Source: Prostheceraeus crozeri (taxonomy: Eukaryota > Platyhelminthes > Polycladida > Euryleptidae). From it: 64,000 nt of DNA. Location of the stretch: positions 364,001-428,000 of the forward strand of contig CAJQUW010007545.1 in NCBI GenBank assembly GCA_907163375.1. Reading direction: 5' to 3'. Below are positions 12,531 to 24,589 of this stretch, one piece after another; position 1 is the stretch's first letter; each line of letters opens with the position of its first letter. The translations under genes were made by a program, and so were the position numbers. The notes below the pieces were generated by a model. That model searched no databases, was not told the origin of the DNA, and saw only the letters and a program-made list of their open reading frames with translations.

Positions 12531-13535
12531 TGATATTGGATGAAATGGCAGCTATTCAGATCTGTTTTTACTCGTATTTCTTTTCTTTCTATTTTTCAAG
12601 TGAGGATGCAACTCAATATTTAATAAGTCTAGGCACATTGTGATTGCAAAAAAGAGCATTTGCTTAATATTGCAGGCGCAGTAACTTAGGCGATTTGCTG
12701 CAGTGATTGTCTGCTTAAAGTGATACTTGATGAATACCCGTCGAAATTTCACTATCCTTCTAATTGGCAATCTCAAATTTACCCGTGCATGACTGCAACT
12801 GTAAATAGGGAGTTGTGTCGATGTTGAGAGATGCGAAGTAGGCCTGCTGATGATTACTGACATCGGATGAAATTGCAGCTATTCAGGTCTGCTCTCATTT
12901 TTCAACTGAGAATGCAACTTAATATTCTATTTATATTGTGATTGCAAAAAGGAGCATTTATTAATTATACAGGCCTATTGCAGGCGCACTAACTTAGGCG
13001 AATTGTCAGTAATGTGTTTGAAGTGACATTCAATGAATGCCGTAGAAATTTCAGTAACTTGCTTATTGCTAATCACAAATTTACCCGAGCATGACTGCAA
13101 CTTTAAATAGGAAGTTGTGTCGATGTTGAGAGATGTGAACTAGGCCTGAGGTGATGATTCCTGAATCCTGATATTGGATGAAAAGGCAACTATTCATGTC
13201 TGTTACTATTTTTCAACTGAGGATGCAACTAAATATCTAATTATTCTATGCACATTGTGATTGCAAAAAGCAACATATATGTTACTTTTTGCAGGCGCAC
13301 ATAAGGCGATTTACCAGTAGTGTGTTGGAAGTGATATTCAACGAATCCCCGTCGAAATTTCACTACCTTGCTGATTGGTAATCTTAAATTTACCCGTGCA
13401 TGACTGCAACTGTAAATAGGGAGTTGTGTCGATGTTGAGAGATGCGAACTAGGCCTGCTGATGATTACTGACATTGGATGAAATTGCAGCTATTCAGGTC
13501 TGTTCCCATTTTTCAACTGTGAATACAACTCATTA
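12531..13535. repeat. Tandem repeat, about 310-bp unit, 3.2 copies
   Basis: Unit starts (GGATGAAAT/AGGCAGCTATTCA-like) lie at about 12531, 12860, 13169 and 13471, giving periods of roughly 329, 309 and 302 bp. Each unit contains GATTGCAAAAAG, a TTACCCG(T/A)GCATGACTGCAA block and GTTGTGTCGATGTTGAGAGA. Copies differ by substitutions and small indels. Outside the array, 12431 and 13550 share ATACC(A/T)TGAGTAGTTTA, so the array sits inside a larger repeated segment. It is apparently non-coding. Confidence 0.75.
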
Positions 13536-14091
13536 TATAATTATTTTATATACCATGAGTAGTTTATGCTATGCGACAGTCATATCAAAAAAACGACCGT
13601 TACCAGTCTGGTAAACATCCATGATCTTGAAGAATACTTAAAGTGATTGATTTTGAATATTCATCATCCTTATCATTGAGGAAGTGTCTTGAAAGAACGA
13701 TTCGTTGTTGACATTTAAAGGTTCAGTAAAATATGAATATATCTTGGTAACGATCGTTTCATTCACGGGCGTTTCATTTAGAATAATCTACTTCTATTAT
13801 TACAGATTCCAGATGAACCGCTGTTACTAACTTGACAATGACTTAGTAGTGTAATTTTACATTATCACTATTTTTTCAAATGGTAAGCCGAACGAAATTC
13901 GATGATTCATTGTGTTTCAGTTTTGGTTTCGTTGAGTTTAATTTAACTTTCTTGCACGAAGACTTGAATCATCACAATATATTGTTGTTCTCGTGAAGAA
14001 AGCGCGTCGATAAGGTAAGTTAACTTTATTTTCATTATGATTTGACTTTTAGAATTAACATTTACATGCTTAAAATGATGGTACTTCAATT

Positions 14092-14636
14092 TAGAGATGC
14101 CACGAGTCGATGTATTTTGGAAATATTCAAGCCACTTTGATCCAAGCCGAGTTGAGTCTCATTCGCACGTTGTAGCCGAACCGAGCTGGGCCGAAGAGCC
14201 GAATTATTCTTAGGTGAAATAAGGCTCAAATTTTACCTTATGTATCTACATGTACTATATGTACTATAGACTATGTCGGCCTACGCATAGTAGGTTCGCA
14301 AATGATGGACTAGGGCATATAGAACATTTGCTGCAAAAATATATGCATCATCAATATATTGTTGAAGAAACATTCATGTATATTTGCCGCTACAGTCCTG
14401 ATTAAAGTTAGCAGCAGTAGTATTACAATCTTTTGAATAGTCCAGGTTGAATGGATGCAATCTGCAATTCTGCCAAATAACTGTGCTTACCAACTGGGCT
14501 ACTACATTTCCTGTTGCGGCTATTATCCTACCAAATTTCTTTAGTTTCTCTTTGCTTACCGGTTTCTCCAACAATAGCATCTATAATGTAATTTCGAGAA
14601 AAAAGTTTATCGCAGCGCACACTACTCCTTGAGATG
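14092..14636. mobile_element. hAT-like non-autonomous element, partial copy 2
   Basis: It begins TAGAGATGCCACGAGTCG, like the left end of the 8.4-kb copy, and shares GAACCGAGC/GAGCCGAA-rich subterminal sequence, TTCGCAAATGATGGAC, and the segment around CTATTATCCTACCAAAT. The right terminus is not recognisable, so the copy is truncated or degraded. Confidence 0.55.
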
Positions 14637-14639
14637 CTA

Positions 14640-16039
14640 TGTACAAGTAAAATTATGCTCTCCTTTTAGTTTTTTCAAGAGTTAAAAAAATATTTACAGG
14701 CGCTTTTGTCTCGGACGTTTCGTGTCCCGACCCTTCATGAACGAGAAATCTCGTGTCAGATGGAGTATAGTGCAACATACTAAACCGTATTCCTGTGGCA
14801 GCAGATCCTGCAATTGATGCTTGACAGAGAAATTTTATATCATAGCATCTAAATCTGAACATCTGATTAACAAAAAGAGTGAAATTATATAATGATGTAT
14901 AGACATCGCAGAAAATTTCTTTTATCCAACATTTGAACATTGTGTCATACTCAATACATGTGCATATGTTGATTTGAATTCAAATGTATATGTATAGCTT
15001 TGATTTTCAATATTGAGATTCTTTCCTTTTATTGCTGTCTGATGACCGGTAATGATTGTATTTCCCCGCAGTTATGTCAGTAAACAAGTAATCCAATTTC
15101 GCTTGCTTGTTTACTCATATCAAGCTCTGTTTTTCTTGAATATTGAGCACTTTGGCTACTTCAGTTGGAAAAACCTCATTGTCAATATATCTTACATACT
15201 TACTCGCACATGCACATTCACGCCTCTGTGATTTCAAGCAATTACATTTTTGCTAAGAGTGGTCTACATGCAGATTGTTCTCTGAAGGAAATAAAAAAAT
15301 CATCGATTGTCATCAATACATTCATCTTCTGATAAACTTGTGAGAAAATTTCCTAGCACCTCCTCTTAGCAAGTTCGCCTATAACCTAATACCGATTTAA
15401 CGCGACTGTGATGAAATCATTGATAAAATGCAGATAGACACAAGAATGTCGGCTGCAGCGGCATCAATAAGATAGGCTTACGATCAATACGAAATTCCGC
15501 GAAATACATAATTAACCTGCTTTCATAAATATATTCATATTGATTTGTTTATTGTTGACTAATGATGATGCCAAAGCAAGCCTACGTTTAAAAATAGTTC
15601 GAATGTTGTTATGATCCTTTCCGAACCGCTATTGATAATAATGTGCATAATGTATTTTAATCTGGATTGGTTTTTCTGTTGATATCTCAATTAAATCTGG
15701 ATTTCAATAGTTTTAATGTAAACCCACAGTTTGCAATGGTTTCGAAATTCGAGAAGAAGAAACAGTCATCTTAAGCCAGTCATTTCACTTTTATTCATGA
15801 GATAGCATCTAAATGAATAATTTATTGTAAATTCAGCACACATTTCAAGACATTCAAAATATGTATTATATTCATACTCAACATACTATTCATATGTATT
15901 ATATCCATACTCAACAGAAGACGGAACATCAAAATGTTGTTCGAGTCTATTGCAGATGCTTACAATAGTTAATATTATAATCAGGCTTTCGCAACTTAAA
16001 AAACATGTTTGCTTGGTAGATTAAAGAAAACTGGTGGGA
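14640..16039. other. No gene recognised
   Basis: AT-rich intergenic DNA. A short duplication of a CATACTCAACA-containing segment occurs near 15870-15915. No coding signal was seen. Confidence 0.35.
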
Positions 16040-16115
16040 AGTCATCAGCAGGAACTCAGGTAGGATTCGTGTTTCGGCCACAATTGCTGAACACTCAAAC
16101 CCACCTGAGCAGGCC
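16040..16115 (-). repeat. Diverged fragment of the Penelope-like 3' UTR hairpin
   Basis: On the minus strand this segment shares GGGTTTGAGTGTTCAG and CCTGCTGATGAC with the 3' UTR of the element at 24.6-28.7 kb and its copy at 56 kb. The flanking arms differ but stay complementary: CTCAGGT/ACCTGAG here, CTCGTCT/AGACGAG in the other copies. Loop bases are conserved while stem bases covary, which points to a folded RNA. It is probably a relic of a related but older element. Confidence 0.55.
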
Positions 16116-16710
16116 ATTGCACAGAAAGTGCACAGCTTCTTCAAATGTCTTGTCGAGTGTAATCAAAATTAGCTTAAGTCAAAATAAGTTGCTAAGTCAG
16201 AATTGCTTATCTGTCAAAATCGACTGAGAAATTATGATTTTAAATCAATGATCAACATGCAAGTATATAGTGTATGAAAAACTTGATCGAACTATGATCA
16301 GGCTATGAAGTATCCTTCTTTAAAATATCGTCAGATGAGTTCCTCAGATGGTTAGAGTGTAAATGTTTTAATGAAATACGTAGCAAAGCATGATTCATCG
16401 ACCGCTGTGAATTAATAGTGCATAAATGTCAAAGGACGATAAAAGAAAATGAGGTTCAGTACAGATATACATGTAAACATAATCACTGCTATGAATGTCA
16501 CAATACTAGTAGGACTACAAAATACAAGCATAAGCAGATTGCAGATACGCACACAGTCACACTTATACTCCAAATATGCATTTATTCTCAATCTATATGT
16601 GTGCCTCAGGGTACATGACGTTAACAGATAGAATAAACTAAGTTGATTCACGTTATCGTCTGAATTTCTGAACTTCTTCTAAATTATTTTCTGTGATAAT
16701 TGTTTTTCAG

Positions 16711-16910
16711 AATGCCTCCCAAATTACGAAAAGAAATTCAAAAGGCATATAGACAGAGAAAAATGCAAGATGAACATTACAGACAGAAAGAGCGGGAAAG
16801 ATGTAGACTAAGGCGCATTTACAGAAGTGAAACACAAAAATCAAGAGATAAAGAGCTGTCTAAAAGAAGGATGGCAAAATTTCGTCTTAGGGAACATCAG
16901 CAAAAAACAG
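16711..16910 (+). CDS. Basic-region exon, uncharacterised transposon-like family
   Basis: The exon lies between a strong acceptor (TTGTTTTTCAG) and a GTGAGT donor. It starts with ATG at 16712 and leaves phase 1. The 66 residues are highly basic (RKEIQKAYRQRKMQDEHY, then RQKERERCRLRRI), matching the N-terminus of a family I know only as recurring uncharacterised proteins in cnidarians, fishes and arthropods, with an 'AERQR.YRARL...' start. The exon at 54814-55108 has the same type of start, composition and phase. Following exons were not found here, so it may be a fragment. DNA binding is plausible from composition but is inference. Confidence 0.5.
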
Positions 16911-18214
16911 GTGAGTAACTTACCTTGTACGACTAATCGAGTGTGCATGTAATTCAAAGTGAAGTGAAAAAGTTGTGGATAGAGCTATGAAGGTTGGAAA
17001 GGTTTCCGATATCACTAATGAGGAGAAACTAAGAAATGATTTCTAAACTTGCCGAAGGGCAAATCACAATCTAAGTCAAAAGCGAAAAACTTTTCATAGC
17101 GCGAGGCACAACATAATTCCATCGGTATTTTTTGGGTCATTATGAAAAAGTAGGAATATCTTTCTTGTTGATATCGATTGCTTATTATTCATTAAACAAC
17201 GCAACACTTTAAACATTAATGTGAAGATTAAAATGGCTTCATTGAAGCAACAAGTGAACATCCGATAACGTGACGGCTTCTCTATGATGACTGCGAGCAA
17301 ACGTCACATAATACATGATGTCTTTATATGATCCCTTTTACTTTATTCATACGTGCGCGTCCTAGCATTGTGCACCTAGTATTAGCTACAGCTCGACCGC
17401 ACAGCCAGCAGGTATCTCATTCACCTCAGGTTTCCTCCCAAAGAATATCCAATCATAGTCCACGGATAAACGTTTAATGTGCTGAATAAGAAATGAACTA
17501 GAATTCGGGGAATTCAAAATGCAAATAAAATGCATGTCTGTCGGGCCAAATGCCAAGTCAGATAAACAACCTTCGAGCCATTGAGAAAAATGACGTGGGC
17601 CGGAGGTTGTTCGTCCCTGGTCTACATGAATACTTATCTAAGGAGACAGTGAATGAAGCTACACAAAATGCGCATCCATAAGAATACATTGTAGCAACAT
17701 AAATTCTCTTTCTAAAAGGAGGATAATTTTCAAAAATCTGGAAAAATGTACGTCACTGTTCTGAAAACATTGCCGGAATTCAGGTAGATAATTTCTACTT
17801 TTTCGACATCAGTGAATAATTTTATTCCAGGTTCAGGAACTCAAAAACACATCTGACGCTTATGCACTGCTATGCGCTTATGCTTGTGAGGGTTGTGACT
17901 GACAAAAAGTCAATTTTAGACGCTTTGTACGCAAAAAATCAGAGAAACCTGTCTCGTGTGCACAAAAGGAATTTGTATGGCAGTCTTGCCATGGTGGACT
18001 TTATTCATAGAAAGTTGCACGAGCATATGTCTTTCTCTTGACAATGGAAATCAGTGTTAGTCCTCGATACATAGGACCAGATGAGAGAGTTCGTTGCTGA
18101 CTTAGGTTTATCTTTTTCTTTTATTTCATTGTAAGACGAGGAACATAGTGACCCCGTTCCTCTAAAAATGACAAAAGTAACTAAAAATACAAATGAAAGC
18201 AACATTGTGAATGC
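16911..18214. other. No gene recognised
   Basis: Sequence downstream of the basic exon, possibly its intron. No continuing exon of the family was recognised. Confidence 0.35.
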
Positions 18215-18450
18215 CAATAGTTTTACGTACTTAAGTATATTTTCTACCCACATACAGTAATTAATGCAGATCGAACACGTACTTTTTGCAGTAACATGAA
18301 GTGTAGCGATGTCAACTACCTGACCTGACTTTGTCTGTTCGACACGTTTTTGAGACACGTGTGTCCATTGTTCTCTCTCCGTCTTCGTCTCATCCACTGC
18401 TATTTGAAATTTTCCCCACGATCGCTACCTTGCCACACCTTTTTTGAAGT
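18215..18450 (-). repeat. Dispersed repeat R1, diverged copy
   Basis: Related in reverse orientation to 22600-22912: it shares AAGTGTAGCGATGTCA, TGACTTTGTCTGTTC, CCGTCTTCGTCTCATCCA and GCTATTTGAAAT. Other members lie at about 20036-20245, 22268-22471, 22706-22910 and 39307-39518. It has no coding or tRNA-like features, so the class is unknown. Confidence 0.55.
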
Positions 18451-19355
18451 TAAAATTATTGGTCTAAGAGATGTAGACTCTAGCCTGGTCTCGAGCCGGG
18501 ATCCCGGGATCTCGATCGAGATTTATATATACTGTATATGTTTTTAATCATTAAGTTTCTAGAAATATTTCAAAAGACGATACGTGCTTGTAAAATGTAT
18601 CTCTTTCAACGTGAACTAAACAAACATCTACAGTAGGTAAAACTAGTCAACTCGTAAAAAATATTGGCGAAGTAAGGTAAGACACTGAATTGTGTTATCA
18701 CTCATTCTCGACCGTAATTTCGTTAAGAACAAACCGGCCGCCGAGAATGCCCTTTCGGATTATACCGATGTTGGAGGTATCGATTCCAGGACTTGTTTCA
18801 CCCGCTTGAGTCCTGTGTCTCGAGATAGACTGAATTGTTGCAGTTCCATCCTAACCAACGATTCGAGAGAATCATTCCTTGCAGGAGGAGACTCTTTTCC
18901 AATACTAGCAGACTTCTCGCAAGTATCTCACAAGTCGTCATTTAAAATTTCAGTCGTTATTTTAAATCGTTGTGATTTGTCTTTCAGCTATCAATTTACG
19001 AAGTATTTTCAGTTTACAGAAGCAATACTAGTAGCAGTGTCACAACACTGTTTATCAAGCGTCTGAACGGTTTGTGTCACGGCATTGATTTAGCCCAGAT
19101 TTCGCGCTGCTCCTCGGCACTAATGTCACGACACTAGTGTCATCGTGTGAACGAGGCTTAACCAGCTGCCTCGGCAAATACAGCACATTGGCAAATTTAT
19201 CAAACTTGGAACATAAAAAATTTAGATGCATTTTCAAAAAAGCCATTGACTCTCGAAGACGTAATCCCGGGATTTTTAATCTCGGAAATAGGGTCGAGAT
19301 ACCGGGATTGTAAACGAAGTCAAAATTGCGGAACTCGAATAAATCTTTATTAAAA

Positions 19356-19397
19356 GTATCGCACAAATTTTCGGCCGAAGCCTTCATCAGGTGCATA
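19356..19397 (-). ncRNA. Hammerhead ribozyme motif, left arm
   Basis: Exact reverse complement of the motif in the right arm: stem I GCAC/GTGC, catalytic box CTGATGA, stem II GGC-TTCG-GCC, GAAA box, and a minimal stem III. Confidence 0.6.
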
Positions 19398-19885
19398 AAT
19401 TCTGAATAAACGGCTGGCATGTCAAAAGATCGTAGAACATTAGTCATACAGAGAGTGTCACGGTGTGGAATCGATATGGAATAGATATTGATACTGGCAT
19501 TGTTGCCAATATTGTTGTTTATTTATATTGTTGCTGTTTAGTATTATTTATTTAAATTTTTTTTTTCATTTTTATCTTATAATTTTTTGTTTATTTATCT
19601 ATTGATTTATTTATGTGTATATTTTTTCATATTTGATTAAGTTTATTTAATATGGTTTTGTAAATATTGTCATCGTTGTACAATGTTTTATTCAGTTCTT
19701 GCCTGTCAGCATTTTACCATTCTATTTTATCTTTCACACTGTGACAATGCCAGTGTCTTCATGTGTATTTCAGACAGTGACAATGCCAGTATCAATATCT
19801 ATTCCATATCGATTCCACACCGTGACACTCTCTGTATGACTAATGTTCTACGATCTTTTGACATGCCAGCCGTTTATTCAGAATT

Positions 19886-19927
19886 TATGCACCTGATGAA
19901 GGCTTCGGCCGAAAATTTGTGCGATAC
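19886..19927 (+). ncRNA. Hammerhead ribozyme motif, right arm
   Basis: Read 5'-3': TATGCAC (stem I), CTGATGA (all seven conserved core bases), A, GGC-TTCG-GCC (stem II with UUCG loop), GAAA, AATT (stem III of at most two pairs), T (cleavage position near 19918), GTGC(G)ATA (stem I). This is the minimal type I layout known from Penelope-like elements, where stem III is extremely short and activity may need dimers. The match to core positions is seen directly; activity is not shown. Confidence 0.6.
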
Positions 19928-20035
19928 TTTTAATAAAGATTTATTCGAGTTCCGCAATTTTGACTTCATTATCCACTAAACTCGATGGCTACTATCATCA
20001 ATCAATCAGACCGGCGGGATTGTAAACCCTAGTTA

Positions 20036-20245
20036 TAGTCTCCAATGCAAAAAGTACTTGCCCGATCTGCACATAGTATATAGTATATGGGTGCACACTG
20101 CACATAGTATATGGGTGAAAAATATTCTCACTGACGTGTGCATGAAGTTTTGTGACAATTGATTCATTTCTACGGAGTTTAGACAATTTTGGGACAACAA
20201 TGGGGGATAACCCACATATACCCAAGCTCTGACCCGGGATCGAGA
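20036..20245 (+). repeat. Dispersed repeat R1, diverged copy
   Basis: Shares AAAAAGTACTTGCCCGAT, TGATTCATTTCTACGGA and GGGGGATAACCCACA with the inverted pair at 22.3-22.9 kb, and contains a local duplication of GCACATAGTATATGGGTG. No coding content. Confidence 0.55.
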
Positions 20246-22254
20246 TTGACTAAGTATAAGCTTGCCAGTTGTAGCTACAAGTAAAATGACAAGATCAAAA
20301 TCACAACTATTTCCCCAATGCATTGCACTGGCACATTGAGATTTCAAAATCACAAGCTCGGGATTGCGTGATTGAAGAATCTTTTACATCCCATTTCACT
20401 GTAAGCTAGGCTAATGTGTGAACAAAAACTGTGGTCAAGTGAGAATAATTATTCCTGAACCAATTAATCCCGGGATACAGTAAATTAGAAGCTAAAAAAT
20501 GATGACAAAAACAGTCCATTTCAGGATAACATTTCATAGCCACGATGACATTTTAGGATAAATTCAAATGATATGATCAAATGACCTAATGATAAAAAAC
20601 ACGGCAATAATCTCAGCATAATCTTTCTTTCTCTCTCCTCACTGTTTTCATCAACTCAGATAAAACCCTGAATATGCGCAGACAACACATCTACTAAATT
20701 GGGGAATAACGATCATATTCGACGCCTATCACTCCCAACAATTCCCTAACCAAGTCTCAACTCAATTAGCTACGCATGCCAATTTCGCAGTTGCAGACAG
20801 CGATCAACGAAGCCGCATTAGAAAGTTCTAAAATCTCGAGCTTGACTGCATTGAATGAATCAGCAAGGCAAGGAAATCGGGAAGCTCTGTAATGACCTAC
20901 TTTTCCGATCGTGTACAGACGACGTGAGACGTCATGTTATTATTCTGTTTCCTCCCATTTCTGTGTCTCTTCGCTCATTCCAAAGGCGTTCGTTCGGCAT
21001 TAAATCTGACTCATTCAACAGAATCGATATCCCTACACTCCCAAATCCACGTTTCGACAATTGCTCACAGAATGAACTAAGGGAAGCGATATGCGTCGTC
21101 AAAAGGAACGAAACAGCGTCTGTCTCTCCCTGTCGCATCACAAAGGAAATAAGGGAAGTTGGGATATTTGTCAAACTATATTCTCTTATCCACTGCCATA
21201 TATCAAGCACCCTGCTCTCGGCATATGAACGTACGTAATTACACAATTGAGACAAACTCATCACAATTTCAATTTTTTTAGATTTAATGGCGACCCTCCT
21301 ACATTTAATAACGATTTTATTTAATAATTTGACACTGACTTTCTTGTACTTTACGTTCGCGGAGGTGAATCACACAGTGCAAGCCCTATAATAAGGCACG
21401 CACTTGATGATAAATATGATCAAAACCAACCAATCATTCACGTAGAAATAAGAAAACGCAACCGTTTCGCATTAATCACAAATATAATTAGCTCAAAATG
21501 TGGATGATTGTAGACTTTTCATGCATTCGACTTGCGTTATGATTGTTCGACTATTATTTTTTTGCGAAAAGCGCTTCAAAATAGTCCTAATATGTTTAAT
21601 TGTACGTTTCTGAAGTCTTGGTCACGTGCAGGTGAACCAAATCAGACTTTAGATCTATCAATTTAAACAAAATCATTTTTGGCATATATTTGTATACCAT
21701 TTATACGTGATTACGTGATCAAGACTTCTGAAACGCTGTACAATAAAATAATATACCTATAATGTGGGGTTTTCGCAATAAAGCAGAAAAGGTATGACCA
21801 AGTATCTAAAACACATATTACTGAAAGTATGACAATGTTGATAAAAATTCCAAAATCCCAGGCTTGAATAGAACTGTGAATATACCATTTTAAAGCACAC
21901 ACTTGTGTTAATAATGAGTGTGGGATAAGGATAACAGCAAATCACGGCTTTTGAAGATCCCGTGATGTGGAATGGTCCTCTGTGAAAGCGCTTTATTGAT
22001 GCGTTTTTGAAATGAATGAATGTTGAAGCGTTTGAAATCCCGAAATTCCGTGTCTTAATTGTGTCCACTCATAAAGCAACGTTCATCTCTTTAAACTACT
22101 TTTTATGAGTCAATCCTGATCCCGAAGTCATGTGTCTTCGTTGAATGCAGTAATAATGCTGTTTATGCCTCGTTTAACCCTATCTTCCTCAAGGGGCATT
22201 ATGTCATTATGGGCATTTTCCTGACTTTGTGTTGGCTTTCTCTGAGTAGTAGCT
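20246..22254. other. No gene recognised
   Basis: Two long overlapping frames on opposite strands (about 20855-21264) lack any domain I recognise or convincing splice sites, so neither is called. Pieces of a CCCGGGAT-rich repeat lie at about 20230 and 20465. Confidence 0.35.
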
Positions 22255-22267
22255 GTTTTTTTTTGTA

Positions 22268-22910
22268 GTACCCAATGGTACTTATGGGTTATCTCCCCCA
22301 GGTTTTCAAATTTGTCTTCAATCCGTAGAAATGAATCAATCATCACAAAACTTCAGAGACACGTGTTTGAGTATATTTTCTATCCACATGCAGAATTTTA
22401 TGCAAATCGGACAAGTACTTTTTGAATTAGAGACGACGTGAAGTGTAGCGATGTCAGCAGCTTGATATGAATTCGCCTGACCTCATCGTCTGAGCAGATA
22501 TCACTAGATCATCAAAGTCATGTCGCAACAACTCTAGAAGTGATAATGACCCAGACCACATCCTTTCCATTAATGTGCCTAACCTAGGAAAGGTGGGGGG
22601 TAGGCGGGAAAGTGGTCGTGGGAAGATTTCAAATAGCAATGGATGAGACGAAGACGGAAAGCGAAAAATGCATACCTGAGTAACAATAATGCGTGGAACA
22701 GACAAAGTCAGATCAAGCTGCTGACATCGCTACACTTCACGTCGTCTCTAATTCAAAAAGTACTTGTCCGATTTGCATAAAATTCTGCATGTGGATAGAA
22801 AATATACTCAAACACGTGTCTCTGAAATTTTGTGATGATTGATTCATTTCTACGGACTGTAGACAAATTTGAAAACGTGGGGGAGATAACCCACAAGTAC
22901 CGACCCAATA
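22268..22910. repeat. Inverted pair of repeat R1, about 204-bp arms
   Basis: The arms 22268-22471 and 22706-22910 are inverted and differ at only a handful of positions, while other R1 copies (18.2, 20.0 and 39.3 kb) are clearly more diverged. The spacer is about 235 bp. The pair could form a large cruciform or hairpin RNA. The close match suggests recent inverted duplication or arm-to-arm conversion. No flanking duplication was found. Confidence 0.7.
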
Positions 22911-23199
22911 CTTTAGCTACGGGAGCCGCATGAAAAAATTTACGACATTTTTCGACATTTTGGATTTTCACTTCTATAGATAAGAATTTACAGCTTTAAG
23001 TTGATTTGCAACTTCTGTAGTTTTCCCGTTCATGAAATATGGTCGAGTAATCATGTTACTTGATACTCAGATACTTTTTGCCTCGTTATGATGACTAATA
23101 TTAAGTATGTTCTATACATGCTACTTATTAAAAAGAAATTTAAAAAATGATTTTGAATTTTGTAATGCGATTTGTGGTACAAAGAACCACTTGAAATGC

Positions 23200-24149
23200 A
23201 AAATCGACAAAACGTCAACAGACAGAGCATGTTTTAAACAGGTACAACTGTCATTTTCATGAGATTCTGTCGACTATTGTAGATAAAATTACGAAATTTA
23301 AAAAGAATATTGTTTGAATTTTAAAATGTTATTCATGTTAAACAAGATCAACTTGGAATGAAAACTGAAGCCATCATCGGATAGATCATGACCAAAGTAG
23401 ATATACCTTACTATGTTATGCCATATGAATTCATGGTTGAGAAGATCTTAGGTGGCTATAATGCCCCCCCCCGCACCTACTACTTCACGGACAAGAGAAA
23501 GCCTGAGGCAAATAGGGTTGGTTGAGCCCATCGGAGTTAATCTTGATCCTAAAATCCTGGTATTTTTAAATCCCGGGATCAAGGAAAGTCGGGATACTGC
23601 CATTTCTAGCAGAGTCTTGAGATCACCAGGAGTTGGAATAATTAATGTGATTGTTTAGAGCAAGGGAACAGTTGCAAATTCCGCAACTTTTGATGATCAC
23701 AAGTTGGTGGACCGGAAAACCGTGATCGGGATTGACAAGCAAAAGATAATGAACTTATAAGCCACCAGAGCAAAGGTAAACTTTCAAAATCCTTACTTTT
23801 TGCTCTGTGCATTATATAGGCAGAGCGGTATACCGCACTAGGGACCGCGGATTTGAAGGATCGTGATGTTTTTTTATTACAATTTCAGTTAATCATGTAA
23901 ATAATAACTGTGGCTAAATAAGTAGTATTCTTCCTGAAAGACTCAATCCCGAGATTGCGGTTTTCACTATCATCTAATGAAAATCGACAAAACGTCAACA
24001 GACAGAGCATGTTTTAAACAGGTACAACTGTCATTTTCATGAGATTCTGTCGACTATTATAGATACAATTACGAAATTTAAAAAGAATATTGTTTGAATT
24101 TTAAAATGCTACTCATGGTGACTAGATCAACTTGGAATGAAAAATGAAG
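23200..24149. repeat. Direct repeat, about 170 bp, 780 bp apart
   Basis: 23200-23370 and 23980-24149 are nearly identical, sharing for example AAAATCGACAAAACGTCAAC, GTACAACTGTCATTTTCATG and GATCAACTTGGAATGAAAA. The 609-bp interior contains CCCGGGATC-type repeat sequence (23565-23575). No coding frame of note. It could be a partial tandem duplication or terminal direct repeats of an unknown element. Confidence 0.65.
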
Positions 24150-24589
24150 AAAACAAATACATGTTCATCATTATATTGGTCATGCTAGCGAAAGAAGCTT
24201 TGTTAGCAAGTGAGCTCGAATTCTCGACCAGTATAATTAGGAAACCATTTCATTCGGTTATCGAAATCTGGACATTGACGATCATATTGAGGAGCAGATT
24301 AAAACTATGTGGCAGACACCAGTACTAACGGTAGATTTACATCCGTAAATTTTTCCTATTTTAGACGAAAAATCTCACTAGAATCACTTGTTGCTATTTA
24401 TAGTGGTGGTTATAATATATCTACGGCTCAGAGGCTTAATGATCAAGGTTGGAAGGCTTTTCCGAGGGGTGGTAAAAACCAGTGGTAAAAGACAGTAAAA
24501 ACCGCCTTGTTAGAAACTAAAAAAGTGGGAAAACTGGTAAAAACTACTAATTGTGATTTTATGACAACTAGAATAAAATTTAGTAGATT

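Larger units (their letters stand above)
19303..20027. mobile_element. Foldback element with paired hammerhead motifs
   Basis: Two 188-bp arms (19316-19503 and 19780-19967) are inverted and, by eye, identical over their full length, separated by a 276-bp AT-rich spacer. The whole insert (19316-20014) is flanked by a perfect 13-bp direct repeat, CGGGATTGTAAAC (19303-19315 and 20015-20027), which I read as a target-site duplication. Each arm carries a complete hammerhead core. The long variable-type duplication and the ribozyme fit a Penelope-like or retrozyme-like retroelement better than a DNA transposon. The target is itself a repeat rich in CCGGGAT. The identity of the arms implies recent insertion or gene conversion. 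Confidence 0.7.

Noticed and set aside
20855-21264. Overlapping 127- and 110-codon frames on opposite strands
   Set aside because: Both strands are open over the same bases, with no domain and no splice support on either, so no strand can be chosen.
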